64,000 nt of DNA, taken from positions 2,418,001 to 2,482,000 of the forward strand of contig JAUIZM010000016.1 in the NCBI GenBank assembly GCA_030848705.1, given 5' to 3'. Source of the stretch: Heracleum sosnowskyi (Eukaryota > Streptophyta > Magnoliopsida > Apiales > Apiaceae). The notes under the pieces are model-generated. The model ran no database searches, had not been told where the DNA came from, and saw only the letters and a list, made by a program, of their open reading frames with translations. Positions 31,193 to 43,691 of this stretch are shown piece after piece (the stretch's first letter is position 1; every line of letters begins with the position of its first letter). The translations under genes were made by a program, and so were the position numbers.

Positions 31193-33100
31193 TCGGGAAC
31201 AACACCAAACTACTAAGGAAAAACTTGCGGCCCTTGAAGCCGAGATTGCAAGGCTCAAAAGCTATTGGCCGAAGAAGAAGCCGTAAGGACACAAAACCAA
31301 GGAACGGGAGGAGTCCTGATAATCAACTTGGATCCAACACCTAGAAGAAGCAAGAGGGCTGAGGCCCCAAGGGGTGATCCCACTGTTTTGTTGCCCCTAG
31401 GAGATCCTGATGATCCAACACCGCCCTTCACTCAAGACATCATGAAAGCCAACATCTCTAGAAAATTCAAGATGCCGACAATCAAGGCTTATGATGGAAC
31501 GGGAGATCCCGCTAACCATGTGAGAACCTTCTCGAACGCACTGCTGTTGCAGCCAACCAATGATGCGGTCAAGTGCCGAGCGTTTCCACAAAACCTAGCG
31601 GGCATGGCACAACGTTGGTACAGCCGTTTGCCTCCCAATTCTATTGGATCCTTCAAGGAGTTGAGCAAGGCGTTCATCAACCAATTCATAAGTGGGAGGG
31701 TGCACGAGAAAAGCTCTGCATCCCTCATGGGAATTCAGCAAGGAAAGAATGAAGCCTTGAGAGATTACATTAATCGATTTACTAGAGAGGCTCTAAAAGT
31801 CCCAGACTTGGAGGACAAAATGGTTATGATAGCCCTACAACAAGGAACTACTGATGATCACTTCAAAAGATCATTGGCAAAACATCCACCCGAGAGCATG
31901 TTAAAGCTCCAAGATAGAGCCGACAAATACATCAAGGCTGAAGAAAGCATGAGAAAGCATGAACCCACTACTGGTGGTAGTGGAAAGTCAAAGAAAAGGA
32001 AGGAAACCCAGGAATATGATGTTAGGGAAAAGTTCCCTAGAACATCAAAGGGCTCTGATTCTCCACCAAAGAGAAGCAATTTTGGCCCAAAGTTTACAGA
32101 GTATGCAAGATTGAATACTTCCAGGAGTCAAATTCTGATGGAGATAGCAAAGGAAGAGGATCTCAAATGGCCGAAGCCAATGAGAGCTGACCTGTCCAAA
32201 CGAAATCAAAACTAATTTTGTCGGTTCCACAAAGAAGTTGGTCACGACACCGACGATTGTAGGCAACTGAAAGATGAGATTGAGTTTCTGATACGAAGAG
32301 GAAAACTCAGTAAATTCACCAAGGATGGAAATCAAGGGAGCCAACGAGGAAACTATGAAAGGAAGGATTACGACAGAAGGGACAACGACCAAGATCGTAA
32401 CCCCAAGCCCCGAGGGCCAGTCATCAATATGATATTTGGAAGACCAACTGCTGCTGGGTCCTCCCGAAACTCAAGAAAAGCCTATGCCCGAGAGGTACTA
32501 ACTGTGGTTGGAGAAGCACCAAAACGTGCCAGAACAAAAATGTCAATAGGTTTTGATGATTCCGACTTGGAAGGGGTAAAGTTCCCCCACGATGATCCTC
32601 TTGTCATCGTACCTGTGATAGGCAACTCCGAAACAAAGGGAGTCCTAGTCGACAATGGAGCTTCAGTGGATATCTTGTTCCACGATGCTTTTATCAAGAT
32701 GGGTTACACTGATTCTCAGTTGACACCCTCGAATATGCCCATATATGGGTTCAATGGAGTGGAATCAAAGGTGGAAGGCACTATCCAACTCCCAATGACC
32801 ATGGGGCAAGGGATTAATACATCTACTCAAATGTTGAACTTTGTAATCATAAAGGCAAATTCAACCTACAACGCGATCCTTGGAAGGACTGGTCTTCATG
32901 CGTTTAAGGTCGTTGCCTCATCTTATCATCTGAAAATCAAGTTCCCAACGAGGAATGGGATTGAAGAAGAACGGGGAGACCAAAAGATGGCTAGAAGCTG
33001 TTATGTAGCCGCGTTAAGGCCTGATGGAATCGGGGGGCAGGTTCTCCCCATTGAAGACATGAATACAAGTGACAATGAGGACAGAAGAGGGAAAGGATAG
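31193..33100 (+). pseudogene. gag: Tat gag-protease, 5'-truncated with one stop
   Basis: The reading frame begins abruptly at the 31192 junction in a coiled-coil region. A frame slip near 31260 is followed by an open frame from 31265. The Retrotrans_gag capsid domain spans about 31490-31900. A TAA at 32213-32215 breaks the frame just before a zinc-finger-like stretch (FCRFHKEVGHDTDDC). The frame then resumes without shift. An aspartic protease with D-N-G in place of D-S/T-G (VDNGASVDIL) follows near 32650. The frame ends at a TAG at 33098-33100. The original start codon is lost. Confidence 0.85.
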
Positions 33101-36100
33101 AAGAGGGAAACCGGCCGAGGACTTGGTCCCAATTCCCTTAGTCCCAGGTGAACCAGAGAAGGTGACTTATGTTGGGGCACTACTGCCCGAACCATTAAGA
33201 AGCAAACTCACGTCTTTTCTTCAAGAAAACAATGACGTTTTTGCTTGGACAGTGGCCGACATGCCAGGGATTGATCCCCAATTGATAACTCACAAATTGA
33301 ATGTGGATCCTGAAAGGAAGACGGTGAAACAAAAGAAGAGAAGTTTTGCTCCAGAGAGGCTTGAAGCCATAAAACAAGAAGTTGAAAAACTTCTGGAAGC
33401 CAGGTTCATTGAGGAAATTCAATTCCCAGAATGGTTGGCTAACCCAGTGATGGTCAAAAAGGCCAATGGGAAATGGAGAATGTGTGTGTACTTCACTGAC
33501 TTAAATGATGCATGTCCTAAGGATTGTTTTCCCTTACCTAGGATTGATGCTCTAATAGATGCAACAGCAGGGCACGAGATGCTAAGTTTCATGGATGGCT
33601 TCAGCGGATACAACCAAATCAAGATGCACAAAGATGACATCTCCAAGGTATCATTCATCACTGACTTTGGTGTTTTCTGTTACTTAGTCATGGCATTTGG
33701 ACTTAAGAATGCAGGAGCAACCTACCAAAGATTGGTGAACAAAATTTTTGAACACCTAATTGGAAAAACCATGGAGGTCTACGTAGATGACATGCTAGTC
33801 AAGAGCCTCGATAAGGCCGATCACATTGAGCACCTCCGAGAGGCATTTGAAATGCTTAGGCACCACAAGATGATGTTAAATCCAGCTAAGTGTGCCTTTG
33901 GTGTAGGTTCGTGTAATTTTTTAGGCCTGATGGTTTCCAAGAGAGGAATCGAGGCTAATCCCGACAAAATCAAAGCAATTCTAGACATGGAACCACCGCG
34001 GACTATCAAGGAAGTCCAGAAACTAACGGGAAGAGTGGCAGCATTGGGAAGATTCATCTCCAAGTCAGGAGAGAAACACTTACCTTTCTTCAAAGCACTT
34101 AAGAATGTGAAATTTTTTGAATGGAAAACTGAAAGCCAAGAGGCCTTTGAAGCCTTGAAGAAATACATGGCTGAGCCACCACTATTGGCCAAACCAAAAC
34201 CAGGAAAGGTTCTCTATCTATACTTGGCAGTATCCAACACTGCCCTTGGAGCTGTCCTGGTAAAAGAAAAATTGAAGGTTCAAAAACCCATCTACTACGT
34301 GAGCAAGATCCTACATGGAGCAGAAATAAACTACTCCACGATAGAGAAGTTTGCCTTAGCCTTGAATATGGCCTCAAGAAAACTACGTCCATACTTCCAG
34401 GCACACAAGATAGAGGTTTTGACCAATCAACCTCTAAGAAACATCTTGCACATCCCTCAAGTTAGTGGAAGACTGATTAAATGGGCCATTGAACTAGGGG
34501 AATTCGACATCAAGTATAAGCCTCGAACGGCCATAAAAGCACAAGCACTTGCTGACTTCATGGTTGAATGCACCATTGACAACCAAGAAGTCGGGGGGCA
34601 GGAAGTGACGGTGGAAGACAAGGAAGTTGAAGAAATAGTCTCCAAAGAATGTTGGGTGCTCTATTTTGATGGAGCATCAAAAACAAAATCAAGTGGAGCC
34701 GGTTTAGTGCTACAAAGTCCTGATGGATTCCTCATAGAGTACGCACTAAAACTGGACTTCCCAACGACAAACAACGAAGCTGAATATGAAGCTCTGATAG
34801 CTGGCTTAGGGCTGGCTGGAGCCTTGAGAGTCAAAACTCTGAAAGTATGTGGAGACTCGAGGTTAGTGGTTTCCCAAGTAAATGGGGAGTTTGAAGCCAG
34901 AGATGAAATCATGGCCAAGTACTTAAAGCTCGTCAAAGAAATCATGACTCAATTTGACGAATGCTATGTAGAGCACATTCCAAGGGAAGAAAACATGAAG
35001 GCTGATGCCTTGTCTAAGTTTGATTCTTCAGAAATTGAAAACTATGCAGGGAGTGTATACTTCCAAGTCTTGAAGACCCCAAGCATCAACAGAAAGTTGG
35101 TAGCACCCATTGATGTTGCTAGTTGTTGGATGGATCCCATCAAAGCTCATCTGGAAACTGGGTGGCTACCCAACGACACTTCAGAAGCAAGAAAGCTATA
35201 TGTGAGAACACTAAGATATGCCCTGATTGAGGGAATTTTGTACAAGAAGTCTTTCATCATTCCTTATCTGAAATGCTTGAGACCCCAAGAGGCAGAATTG
35301 GCCCTAAAGGAAGTACATGAAGGAATTTGTGGCCAACACTTGGGGGGCAGAGCCCTTGCTCATAAAATCACCTGTCTGGGTTTCTATTGGTCGAGCATAC
35401 TTTCTGATGCTAAAATCTACGTGAAAAAGTGTGAACGGTGCCAGAAACATGCACCAGTGGTTAGGCAACCACCAGAGATGTTGACATCCATAAACTCACC
35501 AATCCCATTTGCCATGTGGGGAATGGATATACTTGGACCATTTCCAATGGCAAGTGCGCAGAGAAAATTCTTAATAGTGGCAATCGACTACTTCACTAAG
35601 TGGATTGAGGCTAAACCCTTAGCCAAGATAACCACCAAACAAGTGATGCACTTCTTCTTGGAAAGTGTAATATGTAGATATGGAATCCCACGAATCCTGG
35701 TTACGGAAAATGGAACTCAGTTTAACAATGATGAGTTGAAGAAGTATTGTGAAGAGAATGATATCCAATTGCGCTTCACTTCTGTTGCTCATCCTCAAGC
35801 AAATGGGCAAGCTGAGGTTGCAAATCGAATTATCCTAGATGGACTAAAGAAAAGAGTTGAACGCTCCAGAAACACTTGGGTAGACGAATTGCTCCCCATA
35901 CTTTGGGCATATCATACTACCTGCAAAGTCACCACTGGAGCAACCCCATTTCTGCTGGCATATGGGATAGAACCAGTGGTTCCAGTGAAGATTACCCACA
36001 CGTCTCCAAGAGTTGAGGCTTACGAACCAGAAACAAATGAAGAAGGCTTGAGGCTAGCCTTAGATCTAATTGACGAAGTTAGAGATGAGGCAAACGCCAA

Positions 36101-36359
36101 GATAGTTGAACATCAAAAGAAGGCATCTTTCTACTACAACCTAAGGGTTAAAGAAAGGTTCTTTCGACAAGGAGACTTGGTTCTTCGAAAAATTGAGGCA
36201 TCCGGAGTTGGACAAAAAGGCAAGCTGGCCCCAAATTGGGAAGGACCATATCGCGTTAAGAACGTATTTGGTCGAGGCTCATACAAGCTAGAAACCCTCG
36301 AAGGGCTTGAGGTGCCAAGGACTTGGCATGCTGCAAACTTGAAAGTTTATTATGTTTAA
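33069..36359 (+). pseudogene. pol: Tat pol: reverse transcriptase, RNase H, archaeal-type RNase H, integrase
   Basis: The 1096-codon frame is open. RT motif A has D176 (FMDGFSGY) and YVDD is at 238-241. A normally conserved Asp in the CVDF motif is Tyr at residue 141. The first RNase H (about 355-480) is degenerate, as is usual in Tat. A second RNase H (D534, E571, D596) is intact. Integrase has H750/H757 and C788/C791, D820, then Glu 880 where the second catalytic Asp belongs (VTENGTQF), and E916 at 35-residue spacing. A GPY/F module (NWEGPY) follows and there is no chromodomain. A 16-base tandem duplication around 33085-33116 shifts this frame relative to protease. Integrase is therefore predicted inactive. 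Confidence 0.88.
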
Positions 36360-37767
36360 AGTGTTTCCTGAATGGACTCACTACTAGAAATAAGGTTTGA
36401 TAAAACCAAATCCAAGTTTTTAAACTTGAATATATGTAAGGGTTGAAACCCCATAAACCTAAGACATTCAGTCCAAACCCCATCATTCGATATGCTCAAT
36501 GAAAGGCTTGAAGCCAAAACAAGATGGTATAAGACATAAGAGGCTTATGCAAATGACAAGTTAGCCTCGAATAAGGCAAAATCGTCGTAAATGTGTAGGT
36601 CGCTCCACACTTTACACCAAGACGATACTCGTGAAATACTAGTGTATATTAAAATCCCAAAAAAAGGGTAGTAAGTCCCAGGTAAGGGATAAAAAGACCC
36701 CAAGTCTCGAAAAAGACCGGTATAACTTCTATGAAATCCTAGTGCATTATCATAGACGTTGGGAAGCGCGATCAGCCATTTTAAACCCAGAAAAAGCCCA
36801 GAAATGTTCAAATCTTCAAAGAAATCCCAGAAAATCTTCAACAGATGAAGATTGAACCCAGAAAATCAGGAAAATAGCCCTGGAAACTTCGCCGGAAATC
36901 GCCTTACTACGGAATAAGAAGAGAGAAAAACTAAGAATACTAGAGAGAAATTTTTAGAAAATTGAATGTATGAAGTGAAGAATAAAGTGGAAATCCCACT
37001 CTTTTATAATCGAAGTGACTGGAAACCCAACCGGTTGAGGAAGGGCAACCGTCTATAGCCAGTTAAGGCCCACATAATTTGGGTCTCAGGCAAATTCGAA
37101 GCCCAAACAATAAGGCCCAATAAGGTCCACGGCTGGAATAATTTAAGTCCAATTGAAAATTGGGCTAGTTAAGGCCCAAGAAAGAATGAAATTTGGAATA
37201 AAACCAAGGCAAAAACAAAGTATGAGGAATCAAGGTCGAAAAGACCCTAAAACAAAATCGCACGACCAAGGTCGAAAATACACGAGAAATCGAGGTCGTA
37301 TCCATCAATCTCATACCGAAATAAGGCACAAAAATTAAAAATCTAAAGTCGAAAAGATCCCGGATCGAGGTCGAATGACCGAGGTCGAAAATGGCCCAGA
37401 AAATGAGGTCGAAAGTATGAGGAATCGAGGTCGAATGACCGAGGTCGAAAATGATCTGTAAATTAAGGTCGAAACCATCGACCTGGGACCAATCGAGGTC
37501 GTAAATCGAGGTCGAAAAAAGGCTGGATGGTCGAACAACCGAGGTCGAAAATGACTGGAAAGTCGAGGTCGAATCCATCGTCCTGGGACCAATCGAGGTC
37601 GAATTCCTGGTCGAAAATGACCTAATTCCTGGTCGAAAATGACCTAATCTCTGGTCAAATTCCTGGTCGAAAATGACCTAATTTGAGGTCGAAAATGCCC
37701 TTAAAAATGGAAAATTTTGGGAAAAACAAGTTGTAACTTCTACGAAACCCCAAGGAGATTTTCCCAG
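36360..37767 (+). other. 3' untranslated region of the Tat element
   Basis: No ORF here is credible. The first 850 bases are unique. The rest (about 37220-37700) is a minisatellite built on AGGTCGAAAATGACC. Long repeat-bearing 3' untranslated regions are common in Tat elements. Confidence 0.7.
37220..37700 (+). repeat. GAGGTCGAA minisatellite in Tat 3' UTR
   Basis: More than twenty copies of GAGGTCGAA or GGTCGAAAATG occur with variable spacers, in places arranged as a higher-order unit of about 30 bases (ATCGAGGTCGAATGACCGAG). Nearly all copies point the same way. Spurious open frames with repeated Ser-Thr words arise on the minus strand. Confidence 0.85.
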
Positions 37768-37782
37768 AAGTTGGGGGGCAAA
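37768..37782 (+). other. Polypurine tract of the Tat element
   Basis: AGTTGGGGGGCAAA directly precedes the TGATATGG start of the right LTR. This is the expected plus-strand primer and fixes the LTR boundary. Confidence 0.75.
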
Positions 37783-38453
37783 TGATATGGATAGAAAAGT
37801 AATTATAGAAATATAATTGCTGATTCTTTGGAAAGGCCAAGTATTTAAGGCCCAAAACCCAGATTATTTATTAATTTCGTAATTAATAAATAAAGAAAAT
37901 ATACAGCTCATAAAAAGAGTCCAAAATATGGTAAATTCATCAAAGAAGGATCCGGAATCCCAATTAAAGGCAATTAATGAGTCATAGCCTTTATCAACAA
38001 GGAAACGAATTCTCCAACAAGAAATACAATGTTTATCCATTATCAATAAGGAGACTTATTCGCTAAGACTCCTAAACATACCATAAATACAAGGCTCAAG
38101 ACGCCTATATAAGGACCCTGATCCTACAACATTTAACTACGTTTTGGGCACAGCTCCATACGTCACAACGCCTCGAAGGCGCAACAAGCCACGAAGGCAC
38201 CCCTAGAACTACGTTTTAGACTTCATCCTCGAATAAGGACATACAAGTCACTACGTCCTTGGTGTGCCCCTGTCACCATAGCCCCGAGGGCAACACCAAG
38301 AACTACGTTAATTTGGCTTGATTCTCAGTAATAATTGAGATACGTAGGCATCTTGTGAGGACCGATTTAGTCTCGAAACACAAGTGCAGCCATTAAAGCT
38401 CGAAGCTCATTAAACCTTAACATTAAATTCACAAGCACGTTTTTTAATCCACA
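37783..38453 (+). repeat. Right LTR of the Tat element
   Basis: Same start (TGATATGGATAG) and end (AATCCACA) as the left LTR, and the same length. It is followed directly by AT-rich Helitron F sequence, the original insertion flank. Confidence 0.78.
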
Positions 38454-40203
38454 ATATATATATATATATTTTCGTATTTATATAATTTTAAATTCAACTA
38501 TCTATTTTAAGTCTATTATTCATTACACACATTATCTAACAGCCTAGTTTAGAAATGAAGTAAATTGAAACATATTTTATATTATGATGTAGAATTATTT
38601 TTTAACTCAACTTTAAATTTATATATCTAAAAATTATATGATGCAATTATATCCACACGTAAATGAAATATTTATCTTTCTTAAAATATTATCCTATTAT
38701 TATCCAATAATCTAATATATACATAGAGACGAATTTTAACAAATTCATATTTTCCCAATTTGAATTTGGTTACATTTATGAATAATTTAGAATTTCTTTC
38801 TTATAAGAAATATAAACCAACAATATATTTAATCAAAAAGTAAAGTAAAAAAGAGAAAATAGGATTATAAGGGAACCTGTAGCTTATCTAATAAGATTTT
38901 TAAAGTTAACTCAAAAATTGATGTAGCACAATGGTTATGATACTTTATTTGTAAGTGGAAGGTTTGTGTTCGAATCCTGAAAGTAACAAAATTTCATATA
39001 ATTTTTGCATAAACTATAGAGGGGTGGCATTTTTGTAATTATATGATAAATAAAGGTAAATCTGTAATTTCACAGTCATTTTATTGACATATTTTGCCCT
39101 TTGTTGGCTTTTAATATATAGAAGAAGATATATATGTTGATATTCTTTTTATTTATTTATTACATGTATATGTGTATAGTTTCTTTTATATTTTTATATT
39201 TTATTTATTTTTGTTTTGTTTCATTGTTTTTGTGATTTTAATTTTAATTTTAATTTTTTTATGTATAAAATGTATTTATATTATTTTTACATTATATAAT
39301 TCTTGTACATACTATATGTTTTGTATATTTATTATTTGTTTATATTTTCTTATTTTTAGTTTTAGTCATGTACGTGTTGTGTATATATTATATTGTGTAT
39401 TGTACATATTTTATACATAATTTTTTTTATCTTTTTTTTTTTGGTTAGTTCCATGGCCACATTCACACATACACTCGAGGGATCTAGGGTTTATACGCGA
39501 GCGGTTACCGCAACATTGAGCGGAGAGATTTGGTTCTTAAAAGAAAACAAAAATAGAGCAACAAGCAAACATCCCTCCTACAGTAATCTACTAACGTGTT
39601 CTTCCACTGATACTCAAGATACTAATTTTGGGGATTTCACCTTAAGCTTGCAGGCTACTACAAATTAAACGGAACCGAGTTGTCATCAGGTCATAAACGT
39701 GTATGGTAACACCTTTAACGTGTGAAAAAGTGGTTACCCTCAGCGCATGAACATACCAACAGTACAATGCGGAGCCCTCCTTTTGCATTCTCCGGCTTTG
39801 GATTCTTGTGTTAAATTTGAAGAACAATAGCTTGTATAACTCTGCAGGCAGGTTACAGAAATGTTGTGTAAATCACCAGGGCAGTTGTCGAGCTACAGCT
39901 GCAATTTAAATCGAAGGGATGTTATAGCAATTTGAAGGTAGTTGGCAAAGGGTCAAAACAACAGCTTGCATTTTTAACTGCCCTGAGTCTAGCATTAAGA
40001 GTCAAGACACCAGGCTTCCAAAAAGAACAAAAACATGATTCAGGAGCAGTGTTTCAGGTATAAAACATTGAGTTTGGAATGAGATGGACTGGAAAAAAAA
40101 ACAGAAATGAATCACTGCCATGACAAAAAGTTGTCACTCCGGTGCAAAAATTCTGCTTCTCCAGAACCTGACATCAGTCAGCAGCTAGCATCATTCAGCT
40201 TAT
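38454..40203 (+). other. Original 3' flank: Helitron F 5' part plus unknown DNA
   Basis: Bases 38454-39128 are the Helitron F 5' portion, ending at the TC terminus on the minus strand. Bases 39129-40203 are a T-rich tract followed by a more balanced, unrecognised segment that contains the second copy of the 71-codon ORF. The segment ends in CTTAT, the target site of the Tekay insertion, and resumes at 47190. Confidence 0.6.
39453..39668 (+). CDS. Unknown 71-codon ORF, copy 2
   Basis: Same peptide as at 30064-30279 except for three replacements. No stop was gained in either copy. The flank duplication looks recent, so this conservation is weak evidence for function. No family recognised. Confidence 0.25.
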   Translation: MATFTHTLEGSRVYTRAVTATLSGEIWFLKENKNRATSKHPSYSNLLTCSSTDTQDTNFGDFTLSLQATTN

Positions 40204-42154
40204 TGTAATATCCCTGATTTTTCTTATAATTTTAATAGATTTTAATTTGCTAGAAATTAGAATTAGGAGTGGATTAAAATTTAAGATAATTATATAATTT
40301 GACTTTAGAATAAAATCGGATTAACGGGTCATACTAATTTAATTTAGTTGGGCTTTAGTTTAATTGAATGATTTTGGTTGACCCAAGTTAATTAAATGGA
40401 CCAATACATAGCTAGATGCAAGCGTGTGAAAAAAAAAACCCTAGCCCTAGCAAACAGTCGTGTAAAAAAAAGAACGGTAAGAGAGAAGAGAGACATACGC
40501 TAAGAGAGAGAGAAAGAGAGAGAAGAAGGAGGGAGTCGTAACAAGTTCAAGAACATGGGGTAAAGATTTTTTAATTAACAAAATCGAAATATAGTATTTA
40601 ATTGATTTTGATTATGTTAAGGTTCTTCGTAGTTTTCTTGAGTTTTGATGTGGTAATGTTTTGATTTCAATAGATTATCGTATTTGGTTTTCTACATATG
40701 CTCAGTTCTTGTAAAATATGTATAAAATTCATTGTTTATCGTATGATGGTGATCTTGGTGTCCCTGGAAAGGTATTTGAATTTCCTATAACTCTTGTTTG
40801 TTAACCTTTCTGAAATTCTGCGCGTAAGAGTGTGTGTTCTGCTATTTTGATAACCTGTCACGGTGTTTTCAAAACTGAGTCACTAACTTTGACAATTCGT
40901 AATAAATTGAGTTTTTATGCTAATTTAATGAGTAATATCAATATTGAAAGGTATTTTCGTGATCTGTGTTTCTTGTTTACACCCTGTTGCTATATTATGT
41001 GATTTGGATGTCATAAATAGCATAACACTAAAGAAATCAGGGGCTGATTCTGTCATGCAGTCCGCAAATGTCTATGTTCTGAGTTCGTTACTTGTCCGTT
41101 TTTAACGAGCTTTATCGTTCTGGAAAGTTCTCGGAATTGCCTACATTTTTTTGTGTTTTGTACTCTTTCAGATAAAATCATTTTCATAGAGTAAATTGCC
41201 AATTTTCCGAACGGTCAGGATTGATTTTGTTAACAATAGTCTATTTTGCAAGATATTTTGATGTTTGATGTTTGGAATCTTCTTTGAGTAAATTATATGC
41301 AAACTCCGCATGAGTTCTATTGAGTTGTGTACTTGTTTGCTTTATTTGAGTATTAATAGATTATAAGTTAATATTAAGGATTTGCTGTGATTTTATTTTC
41401 AGGGTGCGACATCGGTATCGAGATAAGTGACTTTTCGTTGCTCACTAATATTATCAAATATGTTTTTATTCGCTTTCGAAATATTTGATTGATTTAACTA
41501 TCGAGAATTGTGATATCGAAAATAGAATTTAGAACTACAGAATTCCCCAGTTTTAGTTGCGTATCGAATCATAGAATCCGGTCACTGGATAGTGTGACAT
41601 ATAGAACTAGTTTACGCACGTCCGGAACACATAGATACCTCGTTGAGTTTGTCTTATCAAGAGACGTAAACTGGCCCCCATCGAATCATCGAACTTTAGA
41701 AGCCGTGTCACTGGCATAGTGTGACCGTAATTTAGAACTGTTGGAATTAAATGTGATTTTATTGTTAAGATTATATTATCGATTTAAAGTTAAGAAATTA
41801 TGTTTTAAATATTACTTTGAGCCGTTGGGCGATAGTTACTTGCTGGGCTTTGCAGCTCATTGTTTTAAGATATTTCAGGTTCGGACTTTTGGAAGCTAAG
41901 TAAGAATAAGGATGTGGAGTTATGGATTTTGTGCTATGTGATTTTGCATAAGACTATTCGAACAATTTGATTATCTGTTAGACATTGAATATTGTTGGAT
42001 TTATGGAGTTGTGTCTCTGCTTTTATGTTTTGAATTATTGTTAAGTTTGACCGCTGCTTTGACTTTTGTGTAATTTCGTATTTATTGAATAAAAAAATAC
42101 TTTTATTTAATTTTTGAATTTAGAATTAATAGTCCGAAAAGTCGGGCTGTTACA
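40204..42154 (+). repeat. Tekay-type LTR1 (1951 bp)
   Basis: It runs from TGTAATATCCC to GGGCTGTTACA. It contains a GA-rich microsatellite (about 40500-40530) and a GGGTGCGACATCGGTATCGA stretch common in this family. Its first 378 bases also occur in the duplicated flank at 30814-31192. Confidence 0.82.
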
Positions 42155-42333
42155 GTTGGTATCAGAGCAGGCTGTCCTTCGGAGTGTGTTAGGTATGGGA
42201 CTAATACATTCTCTAGGATGCGATTCTGTGGACCATAGTTTAAGTTTGACTTTTAGGAGATTAGTGGACAGACGTGTCATGTGATAGGATTGTTGTGAAT
42301 TTGGGGACCAAATTCTTTTTAAGGAGGGTAGTA
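42155..42333 (+). other. Minimal internal domain 1 (primer site to polypurine tract)
   Basis: It opens with GTTGGTATCAGAGCAGG (Met-tRNA primer site at 42157-42168). It ends with GACCAAATTCTTTTTAAGGA and a polypurine tract abutting LTR2. The end resembles the tail of Tekay pol, so nearly the whole internal region was deleted. Confidence 0.75.
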
Positions 42334-43691
42334 TGTAATATCCCTGATTTTTCTTATATTTTTAATAGATATTAATTTGCTAGAAATTAGAATTAGAAGT
42401 GGATTAAAATTTAAGATAATTATATAATTTGACTTTAGAATAAAATCGAATTAACGGGTCATACTAATTTAATTTAGTTGGGCTTTAGTTTAATTGAATG
42501 ATTTTGGTTGACCCAAGTTAATTAAATGGACCAATACATAGCTAGATGCAAGCGTGTGAAAAAAAAACCCTAGCCATAGCAAACAGTCGTGTAAAAAAAA
42601 GAACGGTAAGAGAGAAGAGAGACAGACGCTGAGAGAGAGAGAAAGAGACAGAAGAAGAAAAGGAAGAAGAAGAACACGAGAGAAGGAGGGAGTCGTAACA
42701 AGTTCAAGAACATGGGGTAAAGATTTTTTAATTAACAAAATCGAAATATAGTATTTAATTGATTTTGATTATGTTAAGGTTCTTCGTAGTTTTCTTGAGT
42801 TTTGATGTGGTAATGTTTTGATTTCAATAGATTATCGTATTTGGTTTTCTACATATGCTGAGTTCTTGTAAAATATGTATAAAATTCATTGTTTATCGTA
42901 TGATGGTGATCTTGGTGTCCCTGGAAAGGCATTTGAATTTCCTATAACTCTTGTTTTTTAACCTTTCTAAAATTCTGCGCGTAAGAGTGTGTTTTCAGCT
43001 ATTTTGATAACCTGTCAGGGTGTTTTCAAAACTTAGTCACTAACTTTGACAATTCGTAATAAATTGATATTTTATGCTAATTTAATGAGTAATATCAATA
43101 TTGAAAGGTATTTTCGTGTTCTGTGTTTCTTGTTTACACCCTGTTGCTATATTATGTGATTTGGATGTCGTAAATAGCATAACACTAAAGAAATCAGGGG
43201 CTGATTCTGTCATGCAGTCCGCAAATGTCTATGTTCTGAGTTCGTTACTTGTCCGTTTTTAACGAGCTTTATCGTTCTGGAAAGCTCTCGGAATTGCCTA
43301 CATTTTTTGTGTTTTGTACTCTTTCAGATAAAATCATTTTCATAGAGTAAATTGCCAATTTTCAGAACGGTCAGGATTGATTTTGTTAACAATAGTCTAT
43401 TTTGCAAGATATTTTGATGTTTGATGTTTGGAATCTTGTTTGAGTAAATTATATGCAAACTCCGCATGAGTTCTATTGAGTTGTGTACTTGTTTGCTTTA
43501 TTTGAGTATTAATAGATTATAAGTTAATATTAAGGATTTATGGAGCTGTGTCTCTGCTTTTATGTTTTGAATTATTGTTAAGTTTGACCGCTGCTTTGAC
43601 TTTTGTGTAATTTCGTATTTATTGAATAAAAAAATACTTTTATTTAAGTTTTGAATTTAGAATTAATAGTCCGAAAAGTCGGGCTGTTACA
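42334..43691 (+). repeat. Tekay-type LTR2, internally deleted (1358 bp)
   Basis: Same ends as LTR1. It lacks about 600 bases corresponding to roughly 41390-42000 of LTR1: AAGGATTT joins directly to ATGGAGCTGTG. The short AAGGATTT/TTGGATTT similarity at the joint suggests deletion by microhomology. Confidence 0.8.

Larger units (their letters stand above)
28403..38453 (+). mobile_element. Ty3/gypsy Tat-lineage retrotransposon, rearranged at its 5' side
   Basis: Two 671-bp LTRs (28403-29073 and 37783-38453) bracket gag-protease, pol and a 1.4 kb 3' untranslated region. A second RNase H between reverse transcriptase and integrase, and the absence of a chromodomain, place it in the Tat lineage. 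Between the left LTR and gag, the primer site, leader and gag start are missing. They are replaced by 2.1 kb that duplicates the element's 3' flank (29074-31192 equals 38454-40581). The element also carries a gag stop, a frameshift and an integrase active-site change, so it is dead. Confidence 0.85.

Noticed and set aside
37220..37700. CRISPR-like or coding interpretation of the GGTCGA repeats
   Set aside because: Spacing is irregular and spacers are themselves repeat variants; the open frames are repeat translations in an untranslated region.
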